A stretch of DNA of 64,000 nucleotides from positions 620,001 through 684,000 of the forward strand of contig MU008159.1 in the NCBI GenBank assembly GCA_010909165.1, given 5' to 3'. Source of the stretch: Anthoceros angustus. Its lineage: Eukaryota > Streptophyta > Anthocerotopsida > Anthocerotales > Anthocerotaceae. The notes under the pieces were generated by a model. That model saw only the letters and a program-made list of their open reading frames with translations, had not been told where the DNA came from and did not search any database. This document shows, in pieces, positions 34,246 to 44,421 of this stretch. Position numbers and translations under genes: made by a program. The stretch's first letter is position 1, and every line of letters starts with the position of its first letter.

Positions 34246-35207
34246 GAAATGAGACCTAACAGATCACAATACAGAGGCAGTTAACTGATCTTCCTACCGT
34301 AGTACATTAGATTGGTGCCCAGAGGCGTTTCCTTCTATTTCAGTTGGAAGTACCTGTCTCACCTCTCTATCACTCCCATCCCTCCATAACTTCATCATTC
34401 TCATCTCTCCTTTTCTTCGCTTTATTGCGTCTCCTGTCCCTGCTCCCACATCTAGGCACTAGAATAAACACTTGATGTCAACACATATGCTGCACCATCT
34501 GTCTTGTCTAGCCAGCGGGCTTCATCAAAAGCATGGTGTCCCACCTCAACGTTGCTCCACTTTTGACAAACACCCAACGGAGTGTGCCAAACAGCAGCAT
34601 TCGACAATAGATGGATTTTCCTTACTAGAGCTAATGCTTGGTCAAGTTCTCCTGCTCGGCCTAGTAGTCAGCCGTGGGAATGATGCTATATTGTTTGCTC
34701 ATGTCCTCAAAGTACTGTAGCCCTAGTCCAAGAGACCAGTATGACTGCATACTGTAATATACTAAGGAACGTCATAGCTTCCGGCGTCTCTTCCGTCCTC
34801 TCATTTTCAAAACCAGGCCAAACAGCTTCTCACAGTTTCCTTGACAGGAATGCCCTGCGATGAGCGCACTCCATGTGAGAATATTCCTTCTGAGCAATTC
34901 CTAAAATTACCTGCTGTGCATCAGGCATGCTACCGCACTTCCCATACATCGCACTGGCCAGTGCGATATTCTCGTACCTGGAGACACCCTGTTAGCATGG
35001 CACTCCGGGTGCACACTCCATGGCTCTCCAAGGCAAGGGTACATTTTCTCTGCTGGCGTGGGCAAATTCTTTAGGGTTCATCGAGCCCTTCCTCGTGACA
35101 TTCAAGAACTGAAAACCGATAGGAGAAGCTCGTTCGAGCCAAGAAGAGGGCAAGAAGAAACAAGAGTTGCCTGATGGCTTGTTGCGAGGCTGCTATTGCC
35201 GAGGGGG
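34246..35207. promoter_or_regulatory. Upstream region of the fumarase-like gene
   Basis: A plus frame at 34472-34720 is open for 82 codons but shows no family. The leader near 35080-35180 is the source of the fragments at 25.8-31 kb. An ATG at 35174, out of frame with the fumarase start, opens a 97-codon frame overlapping the main gene and could lower its translation. No TATA box was identified with confidence. Confidence 0.4.
34948..34967. repeat. 20-bp perfect palindrome
   Basis: ATCGCACTGGCCAGTGCGAT is its own reverse complement. Its right half (GGCCAGTGCGAT) is the core of the 47-bp minisatellite unit at 33880-34245. Confidence 0.9.
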
Positions 35208-36716
35208 ATGGCTGCTGTGGCCAGGATGCGGGTCATTCTCAGCTCCCCCGCAGCAGCAGCAGTTCGCTGCTGCAGCCTCGCCAGCGCTCACAGTTCCGAT
35301 TCCAATCCGGATCTCGGCAGGAGACTCTACTCAGACCGACGCCACATGAGCGTGATGCAGGAGAGCTTCAGAGAGGAGTGCGACAGCATGGGGACCGTCA
35401 AAGTCCGGGCGGACAGGTACTGGGGAGCACAGACGCAACGATGCCTACAGAACTTCGAGATTGGTGACCCGGAGAGAGAGCGCATGCCGGAGCAGATCGT
35501 CCAGGCCTTCGGCGTGCTCAAAAAAGCCGCAGGCAAGGTGAACATGGAGTTCGGGCTGGACCGCGACATCGGCGCGGCCATCATGCAGGCCGCGCAGGAG
35601 GTGGCGGACGGCAAGCTCGACGCCCACTTCCCCCTCCCGGTCTGGCAGACCGGAAGCGGCACCCACAGCAACATGAACGCCAACGAGGTGATCGCCAACC
35701 GGGCCACCGAGCTCCTCAAGGGCTCCAAGCCGGTGCATCCAGGAGAGCACGTCAACATGAGCCAGACCTGCCACAGCACCTTCCCGACGGTGATGCACAT
35801 CGCGGCTGTGATCGAGATCAGATCCCGGCTCCTCCCCAAGCTCCAGGCCCTGTACGAAGCCCTGGCCGCCAGAGCCGAGGCCTTCAAGAATGTGATCAAG
35901 ATCGGGAGAACCCACATGCAGGACGCGGTGCCGCTCACCCTGGGGCAGGAATTCAGCGGCTACACGACCCAGATCAAGTACGGGATTGCGAGAATCAAGT
36001 CCGCTCTCCCGCGGCTGTACCAGCTGGCTCCGTCCTCGACCAAGGATTTCGACAAGAAGATCGCGGCCGCCATAGCCGCCGAGACCAACATCCCCTTCGT
36101 CACTGCCCACAACAGGTTCGAGGCCCTGGCGGCTCACGACGCGTTTGTGGAGGCGAGCGGGGCCTTGCTGACTCTTTCCACCTCGCTCATGAAGATGGCC
36201 AACGACATCCGGCTGCTGGGCAGCGGGCCTCGGTGCGGGCTCGGGGAGCTCCTGCTGCCGGAGAACGAGCCCGGGAGCAGCATCATGCCGGGGAAGGTGA
36301 ACCCGACCCAGTGCGAGGCGCTCACCATGGTCTGCGCGCAGGTGATCGGCAACCATGTGGCCATCACGGTGGCGGGATCCGCCGGCCACCTCCAGCTCAA
36401 CGCCTTCAAGCCGCTGCTGGCCAACGCGCTGCTGCAGGCCCTGCGCCTCACCGGCGACGCGGTTGATTCCTTCCGGAAGAACTGCGTCCTAGGCATCGAG
36501 CCCAACATCCCCCGCATCGCACAGAACCTCAGCCAGTCCCTCATGCTGGTGACGGCGCTCAATCCGGCTATAGGCTACGACAAAGCAGCTCGTGTCGCAA
36601 AGAAAGCCCATGCCGACGGATCCTCCCTCAAGGACGCTGCCCTTGCTCTCGGGTTCCTCACATCGGCGGAGTTCGATGACCTTGTGGATCCTGGAAAAAT
36701 GCTCTCTCCTTCCTGA
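35208..36716 (+). CDS. Intronless fumarase-like protein with altered active site
   Basis: Class II fumarase hydrates fumarate to malate in the mitochondrial TCA cycle. The single frame gives 502 aa. An Arg/Ala/Ser-rich N-terminus ([20 protein letters not shown]) looks like a mitochondrial presequence. Conserved blocks: [48 protein letters not shown] (general-base His kept), [16 protein letters not shown] (catalytic Ser loop kept). Two conserved regions are changed. HPNDxVNxSQSSNDTFPT reads [18 protein letters not shown], losing SSN, and the GGTAVGTGLN loop after LYQLA is replaced by PSSTKDF, a deletion of about ten residues. Plant fumarase genes normally have many introns, so this looks like a retrocopy. 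The first ATG in frame is at 35208 (35196 is a TTG). It may be a pseudoenzyme, a diverged enzyme or a recent pseudogene with an open frame. The family is certain; activity is doubtful. Confidence 0.88.
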   Translation: MAAVARMRVILSSPAAAAVRCCSLASAHSSDSNPDLGRRLYSDRRHMSVMQESFREECDSMGTVKVRADRYWGAQTQRCLQNFEIGDPERERMPEQIVQAFGVLKKAAGKVNMEFGLDRDIGAAIMQAAQEVADGKLDAHFPLPVWQTGSGTHSNMNANEVIANRATELLKGSKPVHPGEHVNMSQTCHSTFPTVMHIAAVIEIRSRLLPKLQALYEALAARAEAFKNVIKIGRTHMQDAVPLTLGQEFSGYTTQIKYGIARIKSALPRLYQLAPSSTKDFDKKIAAAIAAETNIPFVTAHNRFEALAAHDAFVEASGALLTLSTSLMKMANDIRLLGSGPRCGLGELLLPENEPGSSIMPGKVNPTQCEALTMVCAQVIGNHVAITVAGSAGHLQLNAFKPLLANALLQALRLTGDAVDSFRKNCVLGIEPNIPRIAQNLSQSLMLVTALNPAIGYDKAARVAKKAHADGSSLKDAALALGFLTSAEFDDLVDPGKMLSPS

Positions 36717-37110
36717 CAGAGACAGGGCCAAGCCACTTTTTTCTCAACAAATACTCCACAATTGCGAGCCCTGATATCCTGCGGGAATGGCATGCAGCTG
36801 TTGTGGCATGGGGAGCCAAGAGCTCCGCTGTGGCAACCAACAGGAGACAGTATGGAACATGGAGAAATCCAGAATAGATGCTTGTGCCCAGCGCCGTTCA
36901 AAACTGAAGAATAATACAGTGCTCAACTACTCCGCAATTGTGTGCCCTCATCTCCTGCGCCAATCGCATTCAGAGTGGCAACCAGCTGCAATTGCATGGG
37001 GACCCAGGAGCTCCACAACGTTAACCAACAGGAAGCACCATGGAACACTGAGAACCCCGGAATTGACGCTTGTGACCAGCTCCTCAGAAGACAGTGCTCA
37101 ACAGTAAACC
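36717..37110. other. Spacer between fumarase-like gene and RPL23A
   Basis: No gene. It contains two related blocks, about 36765-36920 and 36937-37090, each with CTGCAGTTG/CTGCAATTG, a GCATGGGGA word, and GGAACATGGAGAAATCC or GGAACACTGAGAACCCC. These are the likely source of the 26-bp minisatellite and of pieces of fragment B. Confidence 0.6.
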
Positions 37111-37737
<627 letters not shown>

Positions 37738-38786
37738 GGAAGCCGATCGGCGACGCCAAAGTTCAGGGCAGGCGGGTTTCGGATTCCGGGGTTGGCACTC
37801 TTCTTTATGCCATATACCCGCGTGGTAGCCTAATAACTCATGGTAATCGTTTTTTATCTAATAGTGGATTGTATAGTGCATCTTGGGTATATGCTAATTG
37901 CCACGTGGCCCTCTTTTTTCTTTTTTTCCTTTTCTTTTTTTTCTTTTTTCTTTTTTCTTTTCTTTTTTGACACTTGGCTCTCCATGTTCAAATCCAAAGG
38001 GGCTATTGCGGATACCGTAGACGTGAAAGCTTGGGAGGAAGGTTTCTTTCAAGCCGTCGCATTCCAGAGGGAATTTAACTCTCAAAGTTGGTTGAAGTAG
38101 GGACAGATTCAAGAAGGATCCGATCCCAATTCAAGCTTGGGAGGAGCAAGAAGGATCAAGATTGGTTGAAGTAGGGACGAAGCAAAATTATTCTCCTCGG
38201 AGTGTCATAAAGGCGGCGTATCGGCTCAAGATATAGAACGGTCGATGGAATATGACTTGTTGTTGGATATCACCCAACGGTGTTAAATAATGAGGAAGTG
38301 CCGTCGTCATATGGTCGGCACATTAAAGACTTCGTGGTTCATTGAATATCAACAAATAATTGGAAAGGCAATCAGCCGTAATTTTCACTTATTCGCGGTC
38401 AAGAGGAAGTCAAGAGGAAGAGGATGGTTAGGGCAGTTGTTACATTTGGTTTCAGTGCATAACTTGAACAGGGTTGCGCGCAAACCTTGAAGCCTGCACC
38501 TTGCTTCGGTGGCGGCCTTTCCAGTTATAGCGGCGTCAGCGACAGCGCATCCACACCGGCATCACCAGCAGACAAGAGCGAACACGCCGGGCACAAGCGG
38601 AATTTGTAGCGAATCCAGCAGTATCAGGCGGGAGGAAGTTGTCGTCTTCGTGTGGGCTCCAATTTCCAAGGTTGGCTACACCATTTGTAGGCAATTGTCT
38701 GCAATTCTCACTTAGATTGCAATTCATGCTCTTCCACTAACGTCGTTGAGGGGACCTGACGTTTCTTGTGTGTGGAGGAATAGGGA
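37738..38786. other. Spacer with T-rich tract and short direct repeats
   Basis: A T/C tract lies at 37911-37969. A short direct repeat (TTGGTTGAAGTAGGGAC) occurs at about 38087 and 38162, and GGAGCAAGAAGGATCAAGA occurs at about 38143 and 38802. No gene is recognised, although an open plus frame (37840-38100) crosses the T tract. Confidence 0.45.
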
Positions 38787-39023
38787 ATGGCCATGGGCAG
38801 GCGGAGCAAGAAGGATCAAGAAGAGTGGGTCCCCGATCCCCCTGAGACTTTGCAGAAGGCGAAGAAGCCTCGTGCCACAGGGAAAGGGAAAGCAACAGCG
38901 ACGGGAAAAAGAGTTGAGAGTTTGCAGGGCAAACCAGTATCTGCGACAAGCGGTGGGGCGCAGGCCAGCCCCCCGATTGCACAGGGGATGAAAACAGCAG
39001 CTGGTGGACAGACAAAGTCATGA
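38787..39023 (+). CDS. Small basic hypothetical protein
   Basis: A 78-aa frame starts with ATGGCCATGGGC in a good context and is rich in Lys, Ala, Gly and Thr (KKAKKPRATGKGKATATGK when written approximately). No family is recognised. Its stop codon TGA overlaps the presumed first bases of the LTR at 39021. It may be a small nuclear or nucleolar protein, or chance. Confidence 0.25.
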   Translation: MAMGRRSKKDQEEWVPDPPETLQKAKKPRATGKGKATATGKRVESLQGKPVSATSGGAQASPPIAQGMKTAAGGQTKS

Positions 39024-39256
39024 TAAAATATATACCTATTTAGGGCACTATTCGCTGGGTACCTTTAAATCCCTAGAATTAATGATTAATCAATTCTTAG
39101 GGCTAGAAGTAGTTTCTTAGGAAGTTACATAAGTAGTTAGTTGTTATATCAGTTATATCGGTTGCAACAACCTCTAACCGTTTGTACCATATAAAAATTT
39201 GCTCTAGGCAACATAATCAATGCTAAGAATCCTTTGAGCAAGCATGATTCTCATCA
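39021..39256 (+). mobile_element. Copia-like 5' LTR (236 bp)
   Basis: The segment starts TGATAAAATA and ends TCTCATCA, giving the TG...CA ends of an LTR. It has a TATAAAAATTTG-type core promoter near 39191. It is followed immediately by TGGTATAAGAGC, one base from the canonical initiator-Met tRNA primer-binding sequence TGGTATCAGAGC of Copia elements. No second LTR was found downstream, so the element is truncated. Confidence 0.6.
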
Positions 39257-39268
39257 TGGTATAAGAGC
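39257..39268 (+). promoter_or_regulatory. Retrotransposon primer-binding site
   Basis: TGGTATAAGAGC directly abuts the LTR 3' end and matches the plant Copia primer-binding site at eleven of twelve bases. Confidence 0.6.
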
Positions 39269-39369
39269 ACCTTGCTCTTGATTTTTGAGCATGCTACTTG
39301 CTATCTACGAAGCTATCAATCTTCTAATGCCTATTCTAGTTTGAATCCTCTAATTTTCTAGATATGCAT

Positions 39370-40300
39370 CGAGGAAATTTGATCTTCAGCAGCAATTACA
39401 TCATGTTCAACATTGCTTTTATATGATGCACAATTTGTGCATGCAATTCTTTCCAATTTGCCATGGATCTCTTTAAAGCCTGGTAATCATAAGAATTGGA
39501 GAGCATTCAAGGTTGCAGAGCAGAAGAGATTTTATAAGACACACGACATTTTGTGTTTGAAAAAGGCAAATACTCGAATTGACAAAATTGAAGAACTTTC
39601 AGAACAAGTTTGTAATTTCATTGGTTCAATTTTGATTAAGTCTGACAATCAAAGACAGAAAATCAAAGTAGCTAGAAGTAGATTGCTTACCTCATTATCT
39701 CCAATACAAGTTAAGGCTATTGAGTTAGCATTGTAAGGTATCCTAACATCAGTGCAGGTCCCTCTACTCCTAGCTCTAACAATTTGCAGCCAAGTGTCAC
39801 CTTAATTCAGTCAAGTATAAAGGAACTTTACGAATTTGTTCAAGATAGATTAGGCTTACTAACAAGCAAAATCTGTGATCTTAGCAATCACGTTGATCAA
39901 TTGAATCGCAAAGTATCTGTTCTATTTAACAATAGTCCTTTTCATTCAGTAGTTCCTGAGTATGCAGATGCTAATTCTGATGAGAATGCAGATAATTGTG
40001 CATACATGAGCTTTCCCAAGGCGATACCGGCACAACATAGTCATGCTCTCTAAACATCACCTGCAATGTCTCGGCTGGACGATGATGAAGAACAATTTGT
40101 CGACGATTTCAACAACGAAAAGTCCAAGGATAAAGACAATGATAGAGATTCATCATGAGAGCTGGCTTCTTGCGAATAGAGTAGATGGAGAGGGAGGCAA
40201 ATGAGGCAATCCTTGAAAGGTAGCGCAAGGAGGAAGAGAAAGCCATTATGAAGGTACAAGCAGAGGTAGCTCGGATTGCCGTGAAAATATGAATGTCTGA
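39370..40300 (+). pseudogene. Frame-shifted open frames downstream of the LTR (gag-like position)
   Basis: Two AT-rich frames (39413-39736 and 39784-40050) become continuous if one base near 39733 is ignored (ELAL then RYPNISAGPSTPSS). The product is hydrophilic, with a helical segment (FVQDRLGLLTSKICDLSNHV, and so on). No CCHC knuckle or protease is seen and I do not recognise the family. Position after an LTR and primer-binding site suggests a decayed gag; it could also be an unrelated gene remnant. Confidence 0.35.
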
Positions 40301-41085
40301 TCTAGTGCATCTTTTTGCATTAAGCTTGCGTCCATGCTATCCCGTTTAAGTCCTATGGTGGACGTAGAGTGTCGAGATTACCCATATCATTGACACAGGT
40401 AGACTCAAGGGTATTAATATGAACATGTGTTGTCCAACATGTGAACAATGCTTTTGCAAGTAGTGTACAATCTTCGAATTCGCACCCAATAGTTATAGGT
40501 TTGCTAAATACGGTTTGAAAACATTTTCCTACCCAAAAATGTTGCAATTGATGAATGTGTGAGAATCCTCCTTACCAACCTCTAGGTATATAAATTTTGA
40601 AATTGTTAAAGAACCCCGTCCTATAGACACTCAACTACTCTGTGAACTTTGCTTGCTCCGTACACAAGGGTCACCTCTTATTAAAGGATGGCTAGGTGGG
40701 GGTAGGTCTCCCTCTATCATGTGTGGTGGCTTTTTTCCAGCAACATGTTTCCTAGGTTTGAGAGAGGGACAAAGATGTTGCTTCCCCCTTATGCCAAACT
40801 TTTCTTCGGGAGTGGATCATAGTGAAGCAATCTCTCATGTAGAAGCCCCCATCCACTCGAACAGATGTCCTCAACTTGTGGATTCAATGACATGATTACA
40901 TATGGAAGTGGGAAACTAGGGCGGGCGTCCGTAGGTGTGGAGTGCCAAATCCGATGTCCGTACTCCTGGCGACTTGTCTTAGGCTTGTTTTGTTTTTTTG
41001 GGTCGTTACTGTTAAGAGGGATAGGGAGGAGTTAGCCAATAAGGTGGCGGTTACGCACTAGTGTGCAATCCCTGACCTAGGTCCT
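40301..41085. other. Spacer, no gene recognised
   Basis: A short segment near 40680-40760 (GGTAGGTCTCCCTCT..TGTGGTGGCTTTTTTCC) resembles the LINE tail at 19118-19155, so this is probably retroelement debris. Confidence 0.35.
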
Positions 41086-41089
41086 CAGG

Positions 41090-41305
41090 CGAGGTCCGAC
41101 GGGTGGTCTGCCCGGGCGAGGTCCGACGGGTGGTCTGCCCGGGCGAGGTCCGACGGGTGGTCTGCCCGGGCGAGGTCCGACGGGTGGTCCGTCAGGCGGT
41201 CCGTGAGTGGTCTGCCCGGGCGAGGTCCGACGGGTGGTCTGCCCGGGCGAGGTCCGACGGGTGGTCTGCCCGGGCGAGGTCCGACGGGTGGTCAGTCAGA
41301 GGTCC
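41090..41305. repeat. 27-bp GC-rich minisatellite, seven units
   Basis: The core GAGGTCCGACGGGTGGTCTG with CCCGGGC repeats seven times and is interrupted once by CCGTCAGGCGGTCCGTGAG. The period is a multiple of three, so open frames on both strands are artefacts. Confidence 0.9.
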
Positions 41306-41679
41306 GTGAAGTGGTGCCGGGTGGTTTAGTTGGTGGGCATCGCTGGCATGGATCTCTTGTTTTGGCGGGAAGCTGCAAGAAGTCACAGTGATGATAAGCT
41401 GCCGCATTACGACCTAGGGTTATGATACATACATAGGCGGGTTAGGTTAGGGTATGGGAGTATATAGGAAGGCTGGCGTCCAAGGCGGACTATCCGGGTA
41501 CCATCTTCGCGCTCCTGTGCTCTTGCCTTCCGTGCTCGAGGCGGAGTGAGTTCTGCCACCGTGCGTGATTAATTGGTGGTAGAGGGATGTGTTTAGAGCT
41601 CGTGACGAGCTCCGCCAACACGCTTGATGGGTGCGACCAAGGTGGGCTCCGAGCTCGGAGGTGCATGGGTGATTTCTCG
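41306..41679. other. LTR-like spacer
   Basis: Contains a TATATAGGAAGG core-promoter-like word (41461) followed by pyrimidine-rich sequence, as in an LTR U3/R. No paired repeat was found and the assignment is weak. Confidence 0.25.
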
Positions 41680-41965
41680 TAGACTAACCTTGGAGGCTGG
41701 AACGGCGTGGGGATGCAGTGAAGCCACTTCTCATGAGCGTGAAGGCTGGAGGGGATTAGGAGGCGCTTGGGCGACTGGGCGGAAGCCATCCTTGGAGGCT
41801 GGAACGGAGGTCATGGGGATGCAGGCTGAAGCCACTTCTCCATGAGCGTGAAGCGGAGGATTAGGAGGCGCTTGGGCGACTGTGGAAGCCATCCTTGAAA
41901 TTTCTGGAGCGGAGGCATGGGGATGCAGTGAAGCCACTTCTCCATGAGCGTGAAGCGGTAGGGCA
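41680..41965. repeat. About 105-bp tandem repeat, three units
   Basis: Three units carry CCTTGGAGGCTGGAACGG, GGGGATGCAG..GAAGCCACTT and GATTAGGAGGCGCTTGGGCG. Unit lengths differ by small indels. Confidence 0.85.
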
Positions 41966-43095
41966 AAGGCGGCCCGTGTGAATACACATCAGCGTGTTGG
42001 TGTTGTGACTACTAGGGAATGGATAAGGGAGAAGGATCGTGTTACGGCGTGTGTGTTGAGGTGGAGTTGTGGCGGATGAGTTGAGGAGCGCCAGGCGCTG
42101 GGCGTGGGCGGAAGGCAGCGTCGTTAAACCTGCTCCAGATCTTGGAGAAATCCGGGGGTTGTGGGAAGGTCCGGTGGCTGCTGGTCCAAGCAGTTGTGGA
42201 GGGGCACACTTAGGGTTGTGGAGCCGGACCCAACACGTGAAGTGGTCAGCGATAGTAAACTCGAGCAGAATAAGCACGAGACCATTCCTTGGGAACGGAC
42301 TCCTTCCTACAACGACAGGATTGTCTTGGTGGCCGTCAAAAGTCGCGCCACATTTTGTCTCTGTTTTTTAAGGCCGCAGCTTTCAAACCTGCTATGCATG
42401 TCTCGAGAAATGAAGCCTAAGGGCTACTCTATTACCATGACCTTGTTTCTGGCGAATGGCATAAATGGGGCTGTGGTATACTTCTCCCTGAACAGTATTG
42501 AGTAAGGACCTATGAGGATGGAGACTCTCTTGTCCTCGTTTTCGCCACCACCACCCATCAAAGGTTGTTGAAATCTCAGCCAAAGGGACTTGTTCATGCC
42601 AAGCCAACAGGAAGTCTCATTGTTGGGAGTCTCCTTGTGGAATTTTTTCTTGGAGTTGCCATGTCCTACCCCGACCATGAAGGACTCTGACTGGTGTCAG
42701 GAGCTGACAGACAATTAATACTTGTTTCTGAGTTTCACCAGCATGCCAAACTCGAGCTGCGTGTGATATTCTTAGCAAATAGCTGCAGTACCCTCCAGAC
42801 CTGTCACCAAGAGCACCATATTGTTTGGGAGAACACCCTCACGGTTATGCCCCTCCGTCTTGGTGACAATATACCACATCCCAATTATTACTCACTCCTC
42901 TTGTTGCAAAGGTAAGTAAAGCCTGTCATCCAGCCCGACATTGAGCCAGGTGCGTAACCGGTTAGCCCCCTATAGGGACAAACCAAACTCTTGTCTTAGC
43001 ATTGTTACAGACTTCCAGAGATGTGTCTGGTGGTCCCATGCATCACTTAACTGTAACAGGCCATAACTATTCTCTTGCAAACCTCCTCACACTGT
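41966..43095. other. Repeat-derived spacer
   Basis: No gene is recognised. 42286-42352 (CCTTGGGAACGGACTCCTTC..GACA..GGCCGTC..AAAGTCGCGCCACA) is a third, shorter copy of a stretch in the 2.1-kb duplication (18347-18422). A minus frame at 42424-42678 has no recognised family. Confidence 0.4.
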
Positions 43096-43099
43096 AACA

Positions 43100-43630
43100 C
43101 ATAAAAGAAATACACATACCTAGATGGATATGGCCGCCGATGCTTTGGAAGAATCCTGGCATCCCTCCAAAAGCGCAAGGCGTGGCTTGGCAATTCCTTC
43201 AAGCTGCCCTCCCAAATGCAGACCGATGGGATGGTTTGTTCCTTGCCACGGGAACCGAGAATTGTACCCTCTACACGACGGTGGAGCACACAAGAGTCAA
43301 CACATTTTTTTCCATTGTCACATACCCAAGATGGTATGGGAGGTAATACTCAGGTGGATCAGTCTGCCCATACCATCTCTGCCGACTAACCTGCAGGTAC
43401 ATACTGCCGTGTTTGGCTTACATCCAGTTACCAATAGTCCCTTGGTAAAAGGACAGTGGTGGCCCGTCCTATGGGCCATCACCCTTTTCACATTATGGAG
43501 TCATTGGACGAGGGTAGTGTATGGAGGTCACATCTCAGCCACCACAAAAGGTCTTCTGTGCACAATTTGGGAGGCTGTAACAGTGGCAGGTATTGGTCTA
43601 GGCCTTTGCCGCCCGAAGAAATTTTGAGGT
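43100..43630 (+). mobile_element. LINE remnant with zf-RVT-like region
   Basis: The translation, with one frame change near 43210, reads PPKAQGVAWQFLQAALPNAD, then a Cys-poor middle, then QHIFFHCHIPKMVWEVILRW. This matches the pattern of the reverse-transcriptase zinc-binding domain at the C-terminus of plant L1-type LINEs (PPK..F.W.....L.T.D ... H.FF.C......W). It is a different lineage from the 53.6-56.9 kb element and is broken. Confidence 0.55.
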
Positions 43631-43984
43631 GGATTCGAGTAGGACTGTTGGTGGAACATGATGGTAAATTGCTTGCTGCTCCATGCCCATGCCCATGCTT
43701 GAGCCAAGGTGATAGTAGAAAGGTGGCAAAGGAAGGAATTTGTAAGCCCTATCCTTATTTGGAGACTTGGGCCGGTTATTACTTGGGCCGGTTGGGACTT
43801 GGGTTGGGTTGGGAATGTGTGCAAGTGGCATGGGGTTGTTTCGAGAGACGAGAACCAAGTGATAAAAGAACACCAAGGCACTTATAAGGCGTGTAGCTCA
43901 TAGAGATACTAGGTTTTGTTTGGTTATTGTAGGTAGCAGACATAGACGTGGTGATTGTCTCTAGGCTGAATGCAGCCTAAGCCT

Positions 43985-44178
43985 GTATATATGTCCTGAA
44001 TATGTCTTTCCAAATATGTCCTGAATATGTCCTTCCAAATATGTCCTGAATATGTCTTTCCAAATATGTCCTGAATATGTCTTTCCAAATATGTCCTGAA
44101 TATGTCTTTCCAAATATGTCCTGAATATGTCTTTCCAAATATGTCCTGAATATGTCTTTCCAAATATGTCCTGATCAA
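43985..44178. repeat. 25-bp minisatellite, about seven units
   Basis: Tandem units with core AAATATGTCCTGAATATGTC plus TTTCC. The array ends about 15 bp before a TATA box and about 245 bp before the TAF15 start codon, so it sits within that promoter. Confidence 0.9.
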
Positions 44179-44190
44179 ATGAGAAGTGTA

Positions 44191-44200
44191 CACTATAAAA
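44191..44200 (+). promoter_or_regulatory. Probable TATA box of TAF15
   Basis: CTATAAAAAA lies about 230 bp upstream of the ATG at 44422, directly downstream of the 25-bp minisatellite. It implies a 5' UTR of about 200 nt. Confidence 0.5.
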
Positions 44201-44421
44201 AACCCTGCGAAGCTACGGGTCAAGAAATAACGCTTTTGGGCTAGGGTAGCGGAGAGCTTGTTACGCTGCAGGAGGCAGCAGCAGGTGTTGACTCTTCACC
44301 ACAGCAGCAACTGGGTTTCAGTGGCTCGCTCCCTCGCTCCATCCTGCGCACGCTGCGCAGCGTCCTTCGTTCCCGGTGCCGCGATCTGGGTGCATGGTGG
44401 ACATCCTGAGGCTTCTTTAGC

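Noticed and set aside
35445-36389. Minus-strand open frame of 314 codons
   Set aside because: Antisense shadow of the GC-rich fumarase-like gene, whose plus frame carries all the family motifs.
41103-41309. Repetitive GC-rich frames that look like a low-complexity protein
   Set aside because: The period of 27 bp keeps frames open on both strands by arithmetic. No flanking gene structure is present.
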